Assembly: GCA_013368315.1 (NCBI GenBank)
Contig: JAACJM010000134.1
Location: 62,001-126,000 of the forward strand
Length of the DNA stretch: 64,000 nt
Source: Tetrapyrgos nigripes
Lineage: Eukaryota > Basidiomycota > Agaricomycetes > Agaricales > Campanellaceae
Direction of reading: 5' to 3'
Part shown: one piece after another, positions 32,565 through 42,322 of the stretch
Numbering within the stretch: the first letter of the stretch is position 1
Layout of the letters: the number at the start of each line of letters is the position of its first letter
Notes under the pieces: model-generated
The model's database searches: none
Told to the model about the DNA's origin: nothing
Seen by the model: only the letters and a program-made list of their open reading frames with translations
Program-made: the position numbers and the translations under genes

Positions 32565-33047
32565 AATGTCTGCTCCGGTGACATCTGCAGACATAACAGC
32601 AGTACTACTTGATGTCTTACAATGTTTACAAAAGGATATTCATCTCTTACAGAGTGTCATGTACGTCACTTCTTACATTCTTTGCCAAGGTTACGGCTGT
32701 GCTCATTGAATTGTATCCTTCCAGAATGTCCACTCCAGCGACATCGGCAGACACAACAGCAGTTGCAACTTCACTGCTTGATGTCGTACAACGTTTACAA
32801 AATAATATTCATCTAATACACAGTGCCCTGTACGTCGTTTCTTGCATTCCTCGTCAAGCTTCTGCTCATTGAATTGTATCCTTCCAGTCGGTCCACTCCA
32901 GTGACGTCAGCAGACACAACAGCAGTACTGCTTGATCGCCTACAATGTTTACAGAGTGTCATGTACGTCGCTTCTTACATTCCTCATCGAGGTTATGGCT
33001 CTGCTCATTGAACTGTATCCTTCCAGAATGTCCGCTCTGGTGACGTC
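32565..33047 (+). repeat. Tandem exon-intron repeat units (about 133-169 bp)
   Basis: Three complete units and the start of a fourth, each with one exon and one intron. The array resumes at 40143 beyond the copia element. Unit lengths vary through in-frame indels in the exon (AVATS and KDIHL segments present or absent) and small intron changes. Confidence 0.85.
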
Positions 33048-33416
33048 TGTTAAGCAGGCATGGTACGGCTCTGTACACTACTAAACGCAGTGGCAACTAT
33101 GCAACTTACCTGTGGATAAAGAGTAGCTTGTAAGGCTAGTTAGAGGCTTGTTAGAGCGATGTGGGTTAAGTATGAAACTTGTTTTTTGGAGGACTATCTA
33201 CAAGTCCTTATATACCTTTGAGGAGGTACAAATACATGTAAACTAATACTAGAGTAACAATAAGATTCTATTGTACTTGATAGAACAATGTTGGTTTTGT
33301 ACACTATTGTCGTACTACACTTATTGTCTATATAATCTTATTGTTCTATTTATAACTACTACTATTGTTCTACATAGATGTCGTTGATGGCTGCAACTGA
33401 ATGCGCCAATTCAACA
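33048..33416 (-). repeat. 3' LTR of the copia element
   Basis: 369 bp, TGTTAAGC...ATTCAACA on +, bounded by ACGTC on the outside and the polypurine tract on the inside. Confidence 0.95.
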
Positions 33417-33427
33417 CTCCCCCTTGC
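33417..33427 (-). other. Polypurine tract of the copia element
   Basis: GCAAGGGGGAG on the minus strand, immediately 5' of the 3' LTR; it primes plus-strand synthesis. Confidence 0.8.
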
Positions 33428-33522
33428 TAAGCAGCGCGGTAGTGCGCGTAAGCATAGGTAGGCACTATAAGCAGCCATGGAAGGAAGGGATCCAGTGCCT
33501 CGACATTTTCGATGCAATTTCT

Positions 33523-36500
33523 TCAATTATAAAACTGAAGTCCTAATTGTTTCCTGAACTTCTCAAACTTTACACGATCTAGAGCTTTAGTGAGCAGATC
33601 TGCAAGGTTATTACTTCCTTCAATGAAGAATAACTTGACTGTCTCGTCGATGATTTTTTCTCGAACAAAATGATATCGAATATCAATGTGCTTGGTTCGC
33701 TTATCCGTGACAGGGTTTGATGCAATAAAAATTGATCCTTGATTGTCACCATAAATTGGAATAGCATGGAGAGGATATTTGATTTCACTGAGAAGAGTCT
33801 TGAACCAGCAGACTTGTCGACTGCAGTCACTAAGTGCCATGTATTCAGCTTCAGTCGAAGATAGAGCAACTGTCTTTTGTTGTCTAGACGTCCAGCTAAA
33901 TGGTGCTTGGGCTAATTGTAGAAAGAAGCCAGTTTGAGATTTGCGAGTTCCAGGATCTGATCCCCAATCAGAGTCTGTATAGGCTGATAAGCCTTCTCCC
34001 CCTCGACCGTTATACACAAGAGCATATTTTCTAGTGCCAACGAGGTAACGGCAAATGTCTTTTGCCTTATTGTAGTGTTCTTGTGAGGGGTTTGCAGCAA
34101 ATTGCGCAAGTTTTGTGACAGCAAAGGAAATATCAGGACGTGTTCCTAACATTAAGTAGAGTAAGGATCCGATTATCTCCTGATAACTTTGACGAAGATT
34201 ATAATTGACAGGAGTGTCTTCTGGGAGAGGAAGAGGGTGATAATTGCCAGGTAATGGGGTAGCAGAAGCTTTCGCGTTTTGCATTCCATAAGTCTCTAGG
34301 ATTTTATCCAGATAAGCGCACTGGTCTAAAGAGACCTTGCTGCCTTTCCTGGTAATTCTCATCCTAAGGAATTCTTTGGCATCGCCTAGATCCCTACATT
34401 CCCATCTCTTCATAAAGTTTTCTTTGAGTCGTAAGACTAAGGTTTTGTTTGCTCCACAGAATAGAGCGTCATCCACATAGACTACGGCAATGACGATAGA
34501 ATTTTCAATAAGATTTTTGTTGGCGTCATAGCGTTTGTGAATGAAGATTCCGGTGTCGGAAATGATTCGTTTGAAACCAAGTTCCGCCATGGACTTATCA
34601 AGACTTTTCCACCACGCAAGTCCTGCTTGTTTGAGTCCGTAAAGAGCACGAAGAAGCCGGACGACTTTATGCTCTTGTCCTTTTACTTTAAAGGCTTCTG
34701 GTTGTTCCATATAGATTTCTTCATCGAGTAAGCCATATAAATAGGCTGATCGGACATCGACACCAGACACGTGCCAGCCCTTAAGTGCAGCTAAAGCGAA
34801 GATTAAGCGCACAGTCTCGAATCGAACAACAGGCGAATATATTTGGTCAAAGTCTATGCCTTCGACCTGTGAAAAACCTTTTGCAACGAGTCTTGCCTTT
34901 TTACGACCATCAGTTTTGATGTCGAAGACCCATCTGTTTTTGATAACTTTCCTATCTTTAGGTCTTTCGACCAATTCATAGGTGTCGCGCTTGCGAAGAG
35001 CCTCTAGTTCTTCGCGGCAAGCGACTTTCCATTCCTCTTGCTCAGCTATAGGTAAGCGAGCAATATCTTTGAATGTCCATTTGCGAATATTACGAACATT
35101 CGGTTGACTCCCATCATTCTTCGAAGTAACTTTCTGAATAAGCAAGTGGGAATCGATTTCTCCAGGAGCAATTGCCTGCATAAGCAAGAAATTTATAGAT
35201 ACTCCCCCTTCACGGCATGGTTCTGCCATTTCGTCTGATTCAGGGCGTGCAGAGTCATCACTCTCGGCTTGCTGTTCCCCTTGGGGTGCGCTACCGGGTG
35301 CAGAACTAGGTCCGGGAACCTGTTGCTCTGCAGCTTGTTGACGTCGGTTTTCTCTCCGAACGTCTCTCTCTGCTTTAGCTTTTGCTTCCGCTCTTTTATC
35401 AGCTGCGATTTGAGGTTCAAGATCGCGTTCAACTTCTACAGGGTGTTTATCCCCATATTGTTTAGGTACAGTACCAGTACGCTCGCTTCGACGCGTTGGT
35501 TCTGTTGGTGGCCGTCTTTGTCTAGGAGCTCTGGGCTTTCGAGGTGCCTGAGGAGGTGGTGTCTCCACTGGTGGCGGTGTTACCGTTCTTCTAGGCTCAG
35601 AGTCACTATCCGGAGACGAAGGCGGTGGATCGTGTTCAGGTTCGTCGTCACGAAGCTGATCAGGTCTCTTTGTTGAAGGGATGCGAGGAGGACGATGATG
35701 AAAATCTTCATCATCATCGTCAGGGATTGTTTGTGGTAGAGGAGTGTCATCGTTTTGCGACGACTCGATAGGAAGTTGTTTTGAGCTACGAGACTGAGTT
35801 TTACATCGAGGAAAGAAGTCTTCCTCAAACACGGCTTGCGGGGATGTAAATTCCGCATTGTTTGTATGCATGAAAAGATTTCCACGTTCTCCTGGTGCTA
35901 CATCAAGATACGTCATGAGTTCTGATTTGGAAGCGAGTTTGTTCTTTCGAGTTTCCTCGGGTTTAAAGACGTAAGCTCCACAGCCAAAAACTCGCAGATG
36001 ATCGATACGCGGTTTTTCCTTTTCAAGCATTTCAAATGGAGTTATCCATTTGTGTCGTCGTAAGGGAGTACGTCGATAGACATACAATCCATGACGGACA
36101 GCATATTCCCACCAAGATTCAGGTAGACATGCTAGCTTCATCATTGCCAGTACCTTATCCATTAGAGTGCGTATGAAGCGTTCTGCTCGACCATTCTGTT
36201 GATGAATGTATGGTGCACTGTTAAGGATTTTAACACCCTTTTCGAGTAACATTTCTCGGTAGGTGCCTTTGATGAATTCACCACCCATATCAGACATCCA
36301 CTGTTCGACTTTCGTCTTATATTGAGTTTCTACCATCGCAAGGAACTGGCAAGTGGCAGTCAGTGGTTGTTTTTTGTCTTTAAGAAAACGTATCCAAGCA
36401 TCTGAAGTGTAATCATCAAAGAAGACGATTATATACTTGTACTTGTGGTAGGATATCGTGGGGTATTCATGCAAATCCGTATGGATAATTTGGAAAGGAC

Positions 36501-39450
36501 GAATAGCACGTCGTTCGTTAGGAGGGTAAGCCTGTCTGGGAGTTTTGCCTTCAAGACAGCCTTTGCACAAAGGAAGCTCCTTCGGAATAATGAATTCAGG
36601 AGTGCCAAGGGTGTGTTGTCGGACATGTTTTAGAACATCACGAGAGGGATGTCCTATACGACGATGTAAAATCTCGTAGTTGATAAGATAAACCAAAAGA
36701 TTGGCTTTAGAAGCGACAATTTTTGATTTGTGTGGAAGATAGTATAGCGTTTCTTCCGGTATACGCTTTGAGAAAGTCAAGAATGTTGTATTTCTCGAAA
36801 TGGTGATATGATCGGAGTTACCGCGCATAAACATGTTGTCATTTAAAAATTGACCGACAGATAAGAGTCGTTGATTTAGATCGGGAATGTAATAGACCGG
36901 ATATAATTTCATAACTCTTTTACGTTGAGAGATCAGGACTGTTCCGGGTGCACGAATTTTCGTGAATCCATTGGCAGTTTTCACTGGAATTGGTTTTATA
37001 TAACTCAATTCAACAAAGTCATTGATGTCGAACGTAAAATGCGCTGATGCTCCAGAATCAAGTAACCATCCATCACTGAAGTGGATTTTGACAGTATCAG
37101 ATCTCTTTTTCTTACACTTCTGGCATAGTGAGAACAGAGTGCCACAGGCACATAAATATTTATTGTTGCCGCCAGGGCTAGTGTACAGATCATTATAAAT
37201 AAAAGGGGTTGTTAAACCCAGAGGAGCGGTATGTAATAAATATATACATGAAGAACCTGCTTCCAAATTACGAGCTGCTGGAAAAAGCACATCAGTACTT
37301 TTATTCATAAGATCTGAATTGAGATCTGACCTGAGATAACCATTGTCCATGCCGGAGACTTCAGAGTCTAGGGACCAGCCATAATTATTTGCAGCATTGA
37401 CGGTAACCATGGCGGGGGTAGAAGGTCGTGGACTTGGAAGTCCGTCTGACCAGGTGGCCTCTACGGGTGATGTAGGAAGACTCATCCTTCCGAGGGATGG
37501 TGGAGTCGACATGTACTCGAGGTCGCTGGTTTCGGATAGGCTTGGAGACATGCTCCGGAGTTCTGGCATTGAACTCGGAGTTGGAGCCCTGGAGGGTAAT
37601 TCCATCCCTCCTAGTCCGATTGTTGCGTCTCGCTGCCAATCGATCAGCTCGTCGTACCTTCCATCCTCGTTTTGGAGATGAGGAGTCAGCCATTCCCATC
37701 CCGTTGAAGTTGTTCCAGGTGTTGGGCTTGCAACACGGCTGGACGGTAAGGACTGAGTGGTCATGCCATTGGGATGTGCAGGAAGTGAGCCACTTGGCAT
37801 CTCGCTGCGGACTGCAGCAATGCGTTGGGCCAGTGAAAGAGTGCCCGTTGGGGCAACGGTGTTCAGTGCTGCTCTGAGTCGTTCCCCATAGATGTGTAGG
37901 GAATCCTCGGGATTCTGGAATCTCTCCCCAAGGTGCATTGCGCACTGGAGTATATCGGCAGCAGGATCCTGGGCAAGACGGTCGATAAGTGGAACAGGGG
38001 TCCTGGTGTCCTGAGGCACCTTTGCACCTGACTCCGTCATTGTGGAGCCAAACACACTTCCTAGTTCTGATGTGTTCACCAGGGTGTCCTCGTTCGAATT
38101 GGCATCTTCTTCCTGAGCGCATGCCATATTGGCATCTGAACCGGTCTGAGTTCCAGGATATTCACCGTTCCAACCATTCCAGTTACCAGCATCATCCCAA
38201 CCATCAGAGGATGATTGGAGATTGTTCCAATAGATGCGTTCCGTGAGAGTGCGTTTGGGACGAGGAGCAGGAGTAAGTGAAGTGAAGGAGGAAAGATCGG
38301 GATGAGACATGACAACATCTTCAAGAGTAGCAACAGTCTCACCAGATGGTCTAGTGCCAATATCGCGTGCAAGGTTGATAGCTCTTTTGGTACCTGTGAA
38401 GAAGGCGTCAAAAGGCTTTTCCGTTTCCATAAAGAATGGCTTACGGGTATCAACTGCAGCGGGCGTGTCGACGACGGTGACTGTGTGCATCATGGGAGAC
38501 ATATCACCATGAGCAAGATGTGCTTGGCCCTGTCTCTTGGCCTGTTCAGACTTTCCAGCTCGACCTCCTCGACGGAAATGAGCTTTTCCTTTGCCCTTTC
38601 CCTTGCCCCTTCCCTTGTTATTTCCATTAGAGCCGCTGGCTCCGTTAGCGCCGCTGCTGCTGCCACTAGGGCGCTGCTGCTGCTGCTGTTGGAAACTAGG
38701 GTTACCGTCCTTTCGCTTGACAGCTGAAAGACGGTTGGCTTGGGCTTTCCCTGAAGGCCCTTTGAAAGCTCCTTGGCGAGATTCCCAGATATTGAGAATC
38801 TCGCTTTGTAGATCATCAAGGTTCTGATTGTCGACTTGTTGAATTGAACATTGAGTATACATATTGATGAGATACTCATATCTGGGGGGTAGTTTGGAGA
38901 TGATGAACATGATGATGAGGAAGTTGGTGATTTTTGTAAGGGAATTGCCTGAGGGGTCGTCAGTAGGGATACCGGCGGCACTGACCCTATCGAAGTGCAT
39001 GCGAATAAGCTCGATCGCAGCACTAGGATTAGCGTCGTTGGGAATGGTGATGGAGGTAGCACGTTTGAAATCCGTGTAGATTGCGGAAACACCAGGTTTC
39101 CCATAGGTCTTCTTGAGAAAGACCCAAATTGCCTTGGTGGTAGTCATTCCAAGCGTCTTCTGACGAACGGGAGGAGAGAGACGAAGTTTGATAGACCCCA
39201 TGGCCTTATCGTTCTTCTCATTCCAGTCAGCCTGTTTCTTTTGAGCCGCCGTGATAGCCTCAGCTTGAGCCGCCGCGTCTTCAGCAGATAGAGGAGAAGC
39301 AGTACTCACTTCGGCATCATTAGGGCGATCAGTGCTAAGGACAGAACTAAGTCCAGTAGCCTGCAACCAGGCGAGAAGGATGTCAGCCCAGATGTTGAAA
39401 TCAACACCGGCGAAGACGGGGACAGTAGTCATCAGGACATTGGAGGACAT
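33523..39450 (-). CDS. Copia gag-pol polyprotein, 1975 residues, intact
   Basis: One uninterrupted ATG-initiated frame. Gag-like region about 1-250 (WADILLAWLQATGLSSVL, AIWVFLKKTYGKPGVSAIY), then a Gln and Gly/Lys-rich linker (FQQQQQQRPSG, KGRGKGKGKGKAHF) without a classical CCHC knuckle. A CACGTLFSLCQKC box lies near 766. Protease DSGA at about 797. Integrase HHCC (HRRIGH...LCKGC, about 927-963) and D-D-E (HTDLHEY about 990, SDMGGEF about 1052, NGRAERF about 1088). An acidic/Pro linker spans 1215-1400. RT (LVAKGFSQVEGIDFDQIYSP, with YVDD about 1656). RNase H (YTDSDWGSD, STEAEYMAL, YGDNQGSI, TKHIDIRYHF). All catalytic residues are present, so the element is potentially autonomous. The host-gene strand is opposite. 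Confidence 0.95.
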   Translation of the reverse strand: MSSNVLMTTVPVFAGVDFNIWADILLAWLQATGLSSVLSTDRPNDAEVSTASPLSAEDAAAQAEAITAAQKKQADWNEKNDKAMGSIKLRLSPPVRQKTLGMTTTKAIWVFLKKTYGKPGVSAIYTDFKRATSITIPNDANPSAAIELIRMHFDRVSAAGIPTDDPSGNSLTKITNFLIIMFIISKLPPRYEYLINMYTQCSIQQVDNQNLDDLQSEILNIWESRQGAFKGPSGKAQANRLSAVKRKDGNPSFQQQQQQRPSGSSSGANGASGSNGNNKGRGKGKGKGKAHFRRGGRAGKSEQAKRQGQAHLAHGDMSPMMHTVTVVDTPAAVDTRKPFFMETEKPFDAFFTGTKRAINLARDIGTRPSGETVATLEDVVMSHPDLSSFTSLTPAPRPKRTLTERIYWNNLQSSSDGWDDAGNWNGWNGEYPGTQTGSDANMACAQEEDANSNEDTLVNTSELGSVFGSTMTESGAKVPQDTRTPVPLIDRLAQDPAADILQCAMHLGERFQNPEDSLHIYGERLRAALNTVAPTGTLSLAQRIAAVRSEMPSGSLPAHPNGMTTQSLPSSRVASPTPGTTSTGWEWLTPHLQNEDGRYDELIDWQRDATIGLGGMELPSRAPTPSSMPELRSMSPSLSETSDLEYMSTPPSLGRMSLPTSPVEATWSDGLPSPRPSTPAMVTVNAANNYGWSLDSEVSGMDNGYLRSDLNSDLMNKSTDVLFPAARNLEAGSSCIYLLHTAPLGLTTPFIYNDLYTSPGGNNKYLCACGTLFSLCQKCKKKRSDTVKIHFSDGWLLDSGASAHFTFDINDFVELSYIKPIPVKTANGFTKIRAPGTVLISQRKRVMKLYPVYYIPDLNQRLLSVGQFLNDNMFMRGNSDHITISRNTTFLTFSKRIPEETLYYLPHKSKIVASKANLLVYLINYEILHRRIGHPSRDVLKHVRQHTLGTPEFIIPKELPLCKGCLEGKTPRQAYPPNERRAIRPFQIIHTDLHEYPTISYHKYKYIIVFFDDYTSDAWIRFLKDKKQPLTATCQFLAMVETQYKTKVEQWMSDMGGEFIKGTYREMLLEKGVKILNSAPYIHQQNGRAERFIRTLMDKVLAMMKLACLPESWWEYAVRHGLYVYRRTPLRRHKWITPFEMLEKEKPRIDHLRVFGCGAYVFKPEETRKNKLASKSELMTYLDVAPGERGNLFMHTNNAEFTSPQAVFEEDFFPRCKTQSRSSKQLPIESSQNDDTPLPQTIPDDDDEDFHHRPPRIPSTKRPDQLRDDEPEHDPPPSSPDSDSEPRRTVTPPPVETPPPQAPRKPRAPRQRRPPTEPTRRSERTGTVPKQYGDKHPVEVERDLEPQIAADKRAEAKAKAERDVRRENRRQQAAEQQVPGPSSAPGSAPQGEQQAESDDSARPESDEMAEPCREGGVSINFLLMQAIAPGEIDSHLLIQKVTSKNDGSQPNVRNIRKWTFKDIARLPIAEQEEWKVACREELEALRKRDTYELVERPKDRKVIKNRWVFDIKTDGRKKARLVAKGFSQVEGIDFDQIYSPVVRFETVRLIFALAALKGWHVSGVDVRSAYLYGLLDEEIYMEQPEAFKVKGQEHKVVRLLRALYGLKQAGLAWWKSLDKSMAELGFKRIISDTGIFIHKRYDANKNLIENSIVIAVVYVDDALFCGANKTLVLRLKENFMKRWECRDLGDAKEFLRMRITRKGSKVSLDQCAYLDKILETYGMQNAKASATPLPGNYHPLPLPEDTPVNYNLRQSYQEIIGSLLYLMLGTRPDISFAVTKLAQFAANPSQEHYNKAKDICRYLVGTRKYALVYNGRGGEGLSAYTDSDWGSDPGTRKSQTGFFLQLAQAPFSWTSRQQKTVALSSTEAEYMALSDCSRQVCWFKTLLSEIKYPLHAIPIYGDNQGSIFIASNPVTDKRTKHIDIRYHFVREKIIDETVKLFFIEGSNNLADLLTKALDRVKFEKFRKQLGLQFYN

Positions 39451-39756
39451 CTTTGATAATATCTGGGGAAGTCAACTGTCAGCATTTTTATCCATATGCA
39501 GAATAAGAAGGCAGCATTAAATGCGCCATGTAAAAGTGAAAAGAGGCAGCGATGAATGCGCCATGACAGTGACTACTCCCCTAGATTGTCAACAACTGCA
39601 GCTGGACATAAGTCCTGCGCTGTTGGACATATCGTCAAGCCATGAAAGGCGACGCAGGCTGCCACAAGGGCGCCACAGGCAGCCATGAAGGCGCCATCCA
39701 GGTAGTATGCGAAGTCTATGGTTTGCAGCCATTGAAGGCGCTCCCAAGGGCCTTCA

Positions 39757-39768
39757 GGGCCCATAACC
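39757..39768 (-). other. Primer binding site, half-tRNA type
   Basis: On the minus strand the base after the 5' LTR starts GGTTATGGGCCC. This matches the anticodon-arm complement of initiator tRNA-Met used by Drosophila copia-type elements (5'-half tRNA priming), not the usual 3'-CCA end. Confidence 0.65.
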
Positions 39769-40137
39769 TGTTAAGCAGGCATGGTACGGCTCTGTACACT
39801 ACTAAACGCAGTGGCAACTATGCAACTTACCTGTGGATAAAGAGTAGCTTGTAAGGCTAGTTAGAGGCTTGTTAGAGCGATGTGGGTTAAGTATGAAACT
39901 TGTTTTTTGGAGGACTATCTACAAGTCCTTATATACCTTTGAGGAGGTACAAATACATGTAAACTAATACTAGAGTAACAATAAGATTCTATTGTACTTG
40001 ATAGAACAATGTTGGTTTTGTACACTATTGTCGTACTACACTTATTGTCTATATAATCTTATTGTTCTATTTATAACTACTACTATTGTTCTACATAGAT
40101 GTCGTTGATGGCTGCAACTGAATGCGCCAATTCAACA
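39769..40137 (-). repeat. 5' LTR of the copia element
   Basis: 369 bp, same sequence as the 3' LTR by eye. On + it runs TGTTAAGC...TTCAACA and is followed by the second ACGTC. Confidence 0.95.
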
Positions 40138-41212
40138 ACGTCGGCAGACATAACAGCAGTTGCGACTTTACTGCTTGATCTCTTACAATGTTTACAGAGT
40201 GTTATGTACGTCACTTCTTACAGTCCTTGTGGAGGTTACGGCTCTGCTCATTGAATTATATCCTTCCAAAACCAGAACCAGAATGTCCGCTTTGGTGACG
40301 TCAGCATACACAACAGCAGTTGTGACACCTTCATCGCTTAATCCCTTACAAAAGCGGACCCGACCTCGCCGACTTATCAACACATGCACTATCAAACTCG
40401 AAGAATTCCCTTCCGATGACTCAATCCCTCCTTATGCTATCCTCTCCCACTGCTGGACGGAAGGCCAGGAAATATCATACGAGGAGATGGTTAACTGTCG
40501 ATCTCCCACTTGGTTATCATCCATTAGTTTCAAGAGCGGCTATGAGAAGATTGTAGCTGCTTGCAGGCAAGCACGTCGAACCGGGCTTGCCTACATCTGG
40601 ATCGATACCTGTTGCATCAACAAGGGAGACCACGGCCAACAATCGCAGGACATCAACTCGATGTTTGATTACTACAAAAATTCGGAAGTTTGTTATGTAT
40701 ACCTCAGCGACTACCATTCACCTCGATTCGATATACGCGCTATGTACGATCGCGCATTTGAGATATCTCCAACTCCACGTTGGTTCTCTCGAGGGTGGAC
40801 TTTGCAGGAGCTAATAGCGCCTTCGTCCGTAGAGTTCTTCGATGCAGAGTGGAAACGTTGCGGGGATAGCTGGACGCTCAGTTTGTCTTTACGCCGGATC
40901 ACCGGTATATCAGAGGATGTACTAGAATTTGGGTACGGCAACATGGATGTTGGCCTTGTGGAGCGCATGTCATGGGCTATTAAAAGGGAGACAACTAAAG
41001 AGGAAGATCGAGCTTACTGTCTGTTGGGATTGCTTGATGTCGCAATGGAACCTCACTATGGAGAAGGGGTAGAATCTGCATTTGAGCGACTGTCAAACGT
41101 CCTTCATGAACGTTATCCTGGTCATCGGCAATTAGAAGGAATGCCCAAGAATGGGAAAATAATGGTAAGATACCTTTTCCAAGAGAATCTACACAGGACA
41201 CTCAGAGACTAG

Positions 41213-42320
41213 AGGGGTCGTATGACTAGTGTGTATTGGGGAAAACATTGGTAGAAGAGGTTGAAGGGAGTTCTAAGGTCATACTAATGTGTAAAGTAGA
41301 CATGGATAATCCTTTTTCAAGATTATACGACTATGATGCAATGTTTATGTCCGATTTTTGTCTCAAAGAACCTCGATATCAGCCCAAGACATGACACGCC
41401 AAAGATACAAAAATATCTGCTCGACAGAAAGGCATACGAAAACACATTTTTGTACAGATATATCCTATATCAGAACAATAATGTCATCTATCCATCGAGC
41501 GGATATTTTTGTCTTCTAAGCGTGTGATACAATCACTATAAGTCTATTTACATTTGTGTACCAACATTCAAATTGGACCGCTTGGGTCAGCTGAAAGTTT
41601 CACTAGCTTTGCAGGCTACTGGAGCCACAGGCTAAGGAATCAAAGGAGTTCAAATTCTCAGAATTATTGTCATAAGTATTGGGGAATTAGAGAGTGATAC
41701 CAGGAGAGAAAGGAAGCAAAGGAAGATTATAACAGAAAGGCTGAATGTTAACTGGCAAAACCCCAGGAGGACATTGAACTAATGGATGTTGATGAACTGC
41801 TCAACTATTCTGAGCAAGGAAATTGGTTCTCTGGAAGCACTGTTTCGAGACAATTTGAAGAAGCAGACTGCATTCAAGAAGTTAAGTCTGCTCTAAACCT
41901 AGGATTGGCACAGAAAGGTAGATTTTCAGATAAACCTTCTTTGAACTAATTGGTGACATAAATATCTATATGTAGTTCCACTGTCATGAGTCGTATCTAC
42001 AGGTACCCCTATCTCTCATTTTTCCATGCTTTTCCCTATTTTCATTCTACCTTGTGACACATGTACAACACATGTACTTGAGTCTTACTGATTCATTTGC
42101 TTACTCTGACTCATTCTGACTCATATTGACTCATACTTACAGTATATATACAGTAGCTACATCTACATGTACCCCAGTCCCAATATTTTTCAAATCCAAG
42201 TTTGCAAGTTACAACTTCTGAAGCCAACAGCGAAGCCTACTTCCCACATCAATATCTCGTGTTACAGACTGGATCACGACTGCCTAGTGGTTTACAAGCC
42301 TGAGGGACCATTTAGACAAC
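41213..42320. other. No gene assigned; possible small coding remnant
   Basis: A 50-codon stretch at about 41780-41945 (MDVDELLNYSEQGNWFSGST, with FEEADCIQEVKSALNLGLA) reads like coding sequence but is isolated. At 42085-42140 there is a short 11-bp 'tgactcattc' repeat. The rest shows nothing. Confidence 0.35.
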
Positions 42321-42322
42321 TA

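Larger units (their letters stand above)
33048..40137 (-). mobile_element. Complete Ty1/copia LTR retrotransposon, TSD ACGTC
   Basis: It is 7090 bp, with two 369-bp LTRs at the ends. ACGTC at 33043-33047 and 40138-40142 is the target duplication. The order within the element (minus strand) is LTR, PBS, leader, single gag-pol frame, polypurine tract, LTR. The LTRs show no difference that I can see, so insertion was recent. It lies inside exon 4 of the HET gene. Confidence 0.95.
32565..41212 (+). pseudogene. HET-domain gene with tandem duplicated N-terminal exons, split by a copia element
   Basis: Exons: 32565-32660 (96 nt), 32725-32829 (105), 32888-32962 (75), 33027-33047 plus 40143-40205 (84 once the copia element and one TSD are removed), and 40282-41212. 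Introns (58-76 nt) all start GTACGTC and most end TATCCTTCCAG. Exons 1-4 are multiples of 3 with the same phase. Each encodes a variant of MSxPVTSADTTAV..LLDxLQCLQ..SV, and exon 5 starts with the same unit before entering the HET domain: RLINTCTIKLEEF, YAILSHCWTEGQEISYEEM, YIWIDTCCIN, SEVCYVYLSD, RWFSRGWTLQELIAP, EDRAYCLLGLLDV. HET domains trigger the incompatibility or cell-death response in filamentous fungi. Codons end at 41212, with no NACHT or WD40 part. The insertion should inactivate this copy. Confidence 0.75.

Noticed and set aside
37385..38122. 245-codon minus-strand frame inside the copia element
   Set aside because: It overlaps the continuous 1975-codon gag-pol frame and has no family features.
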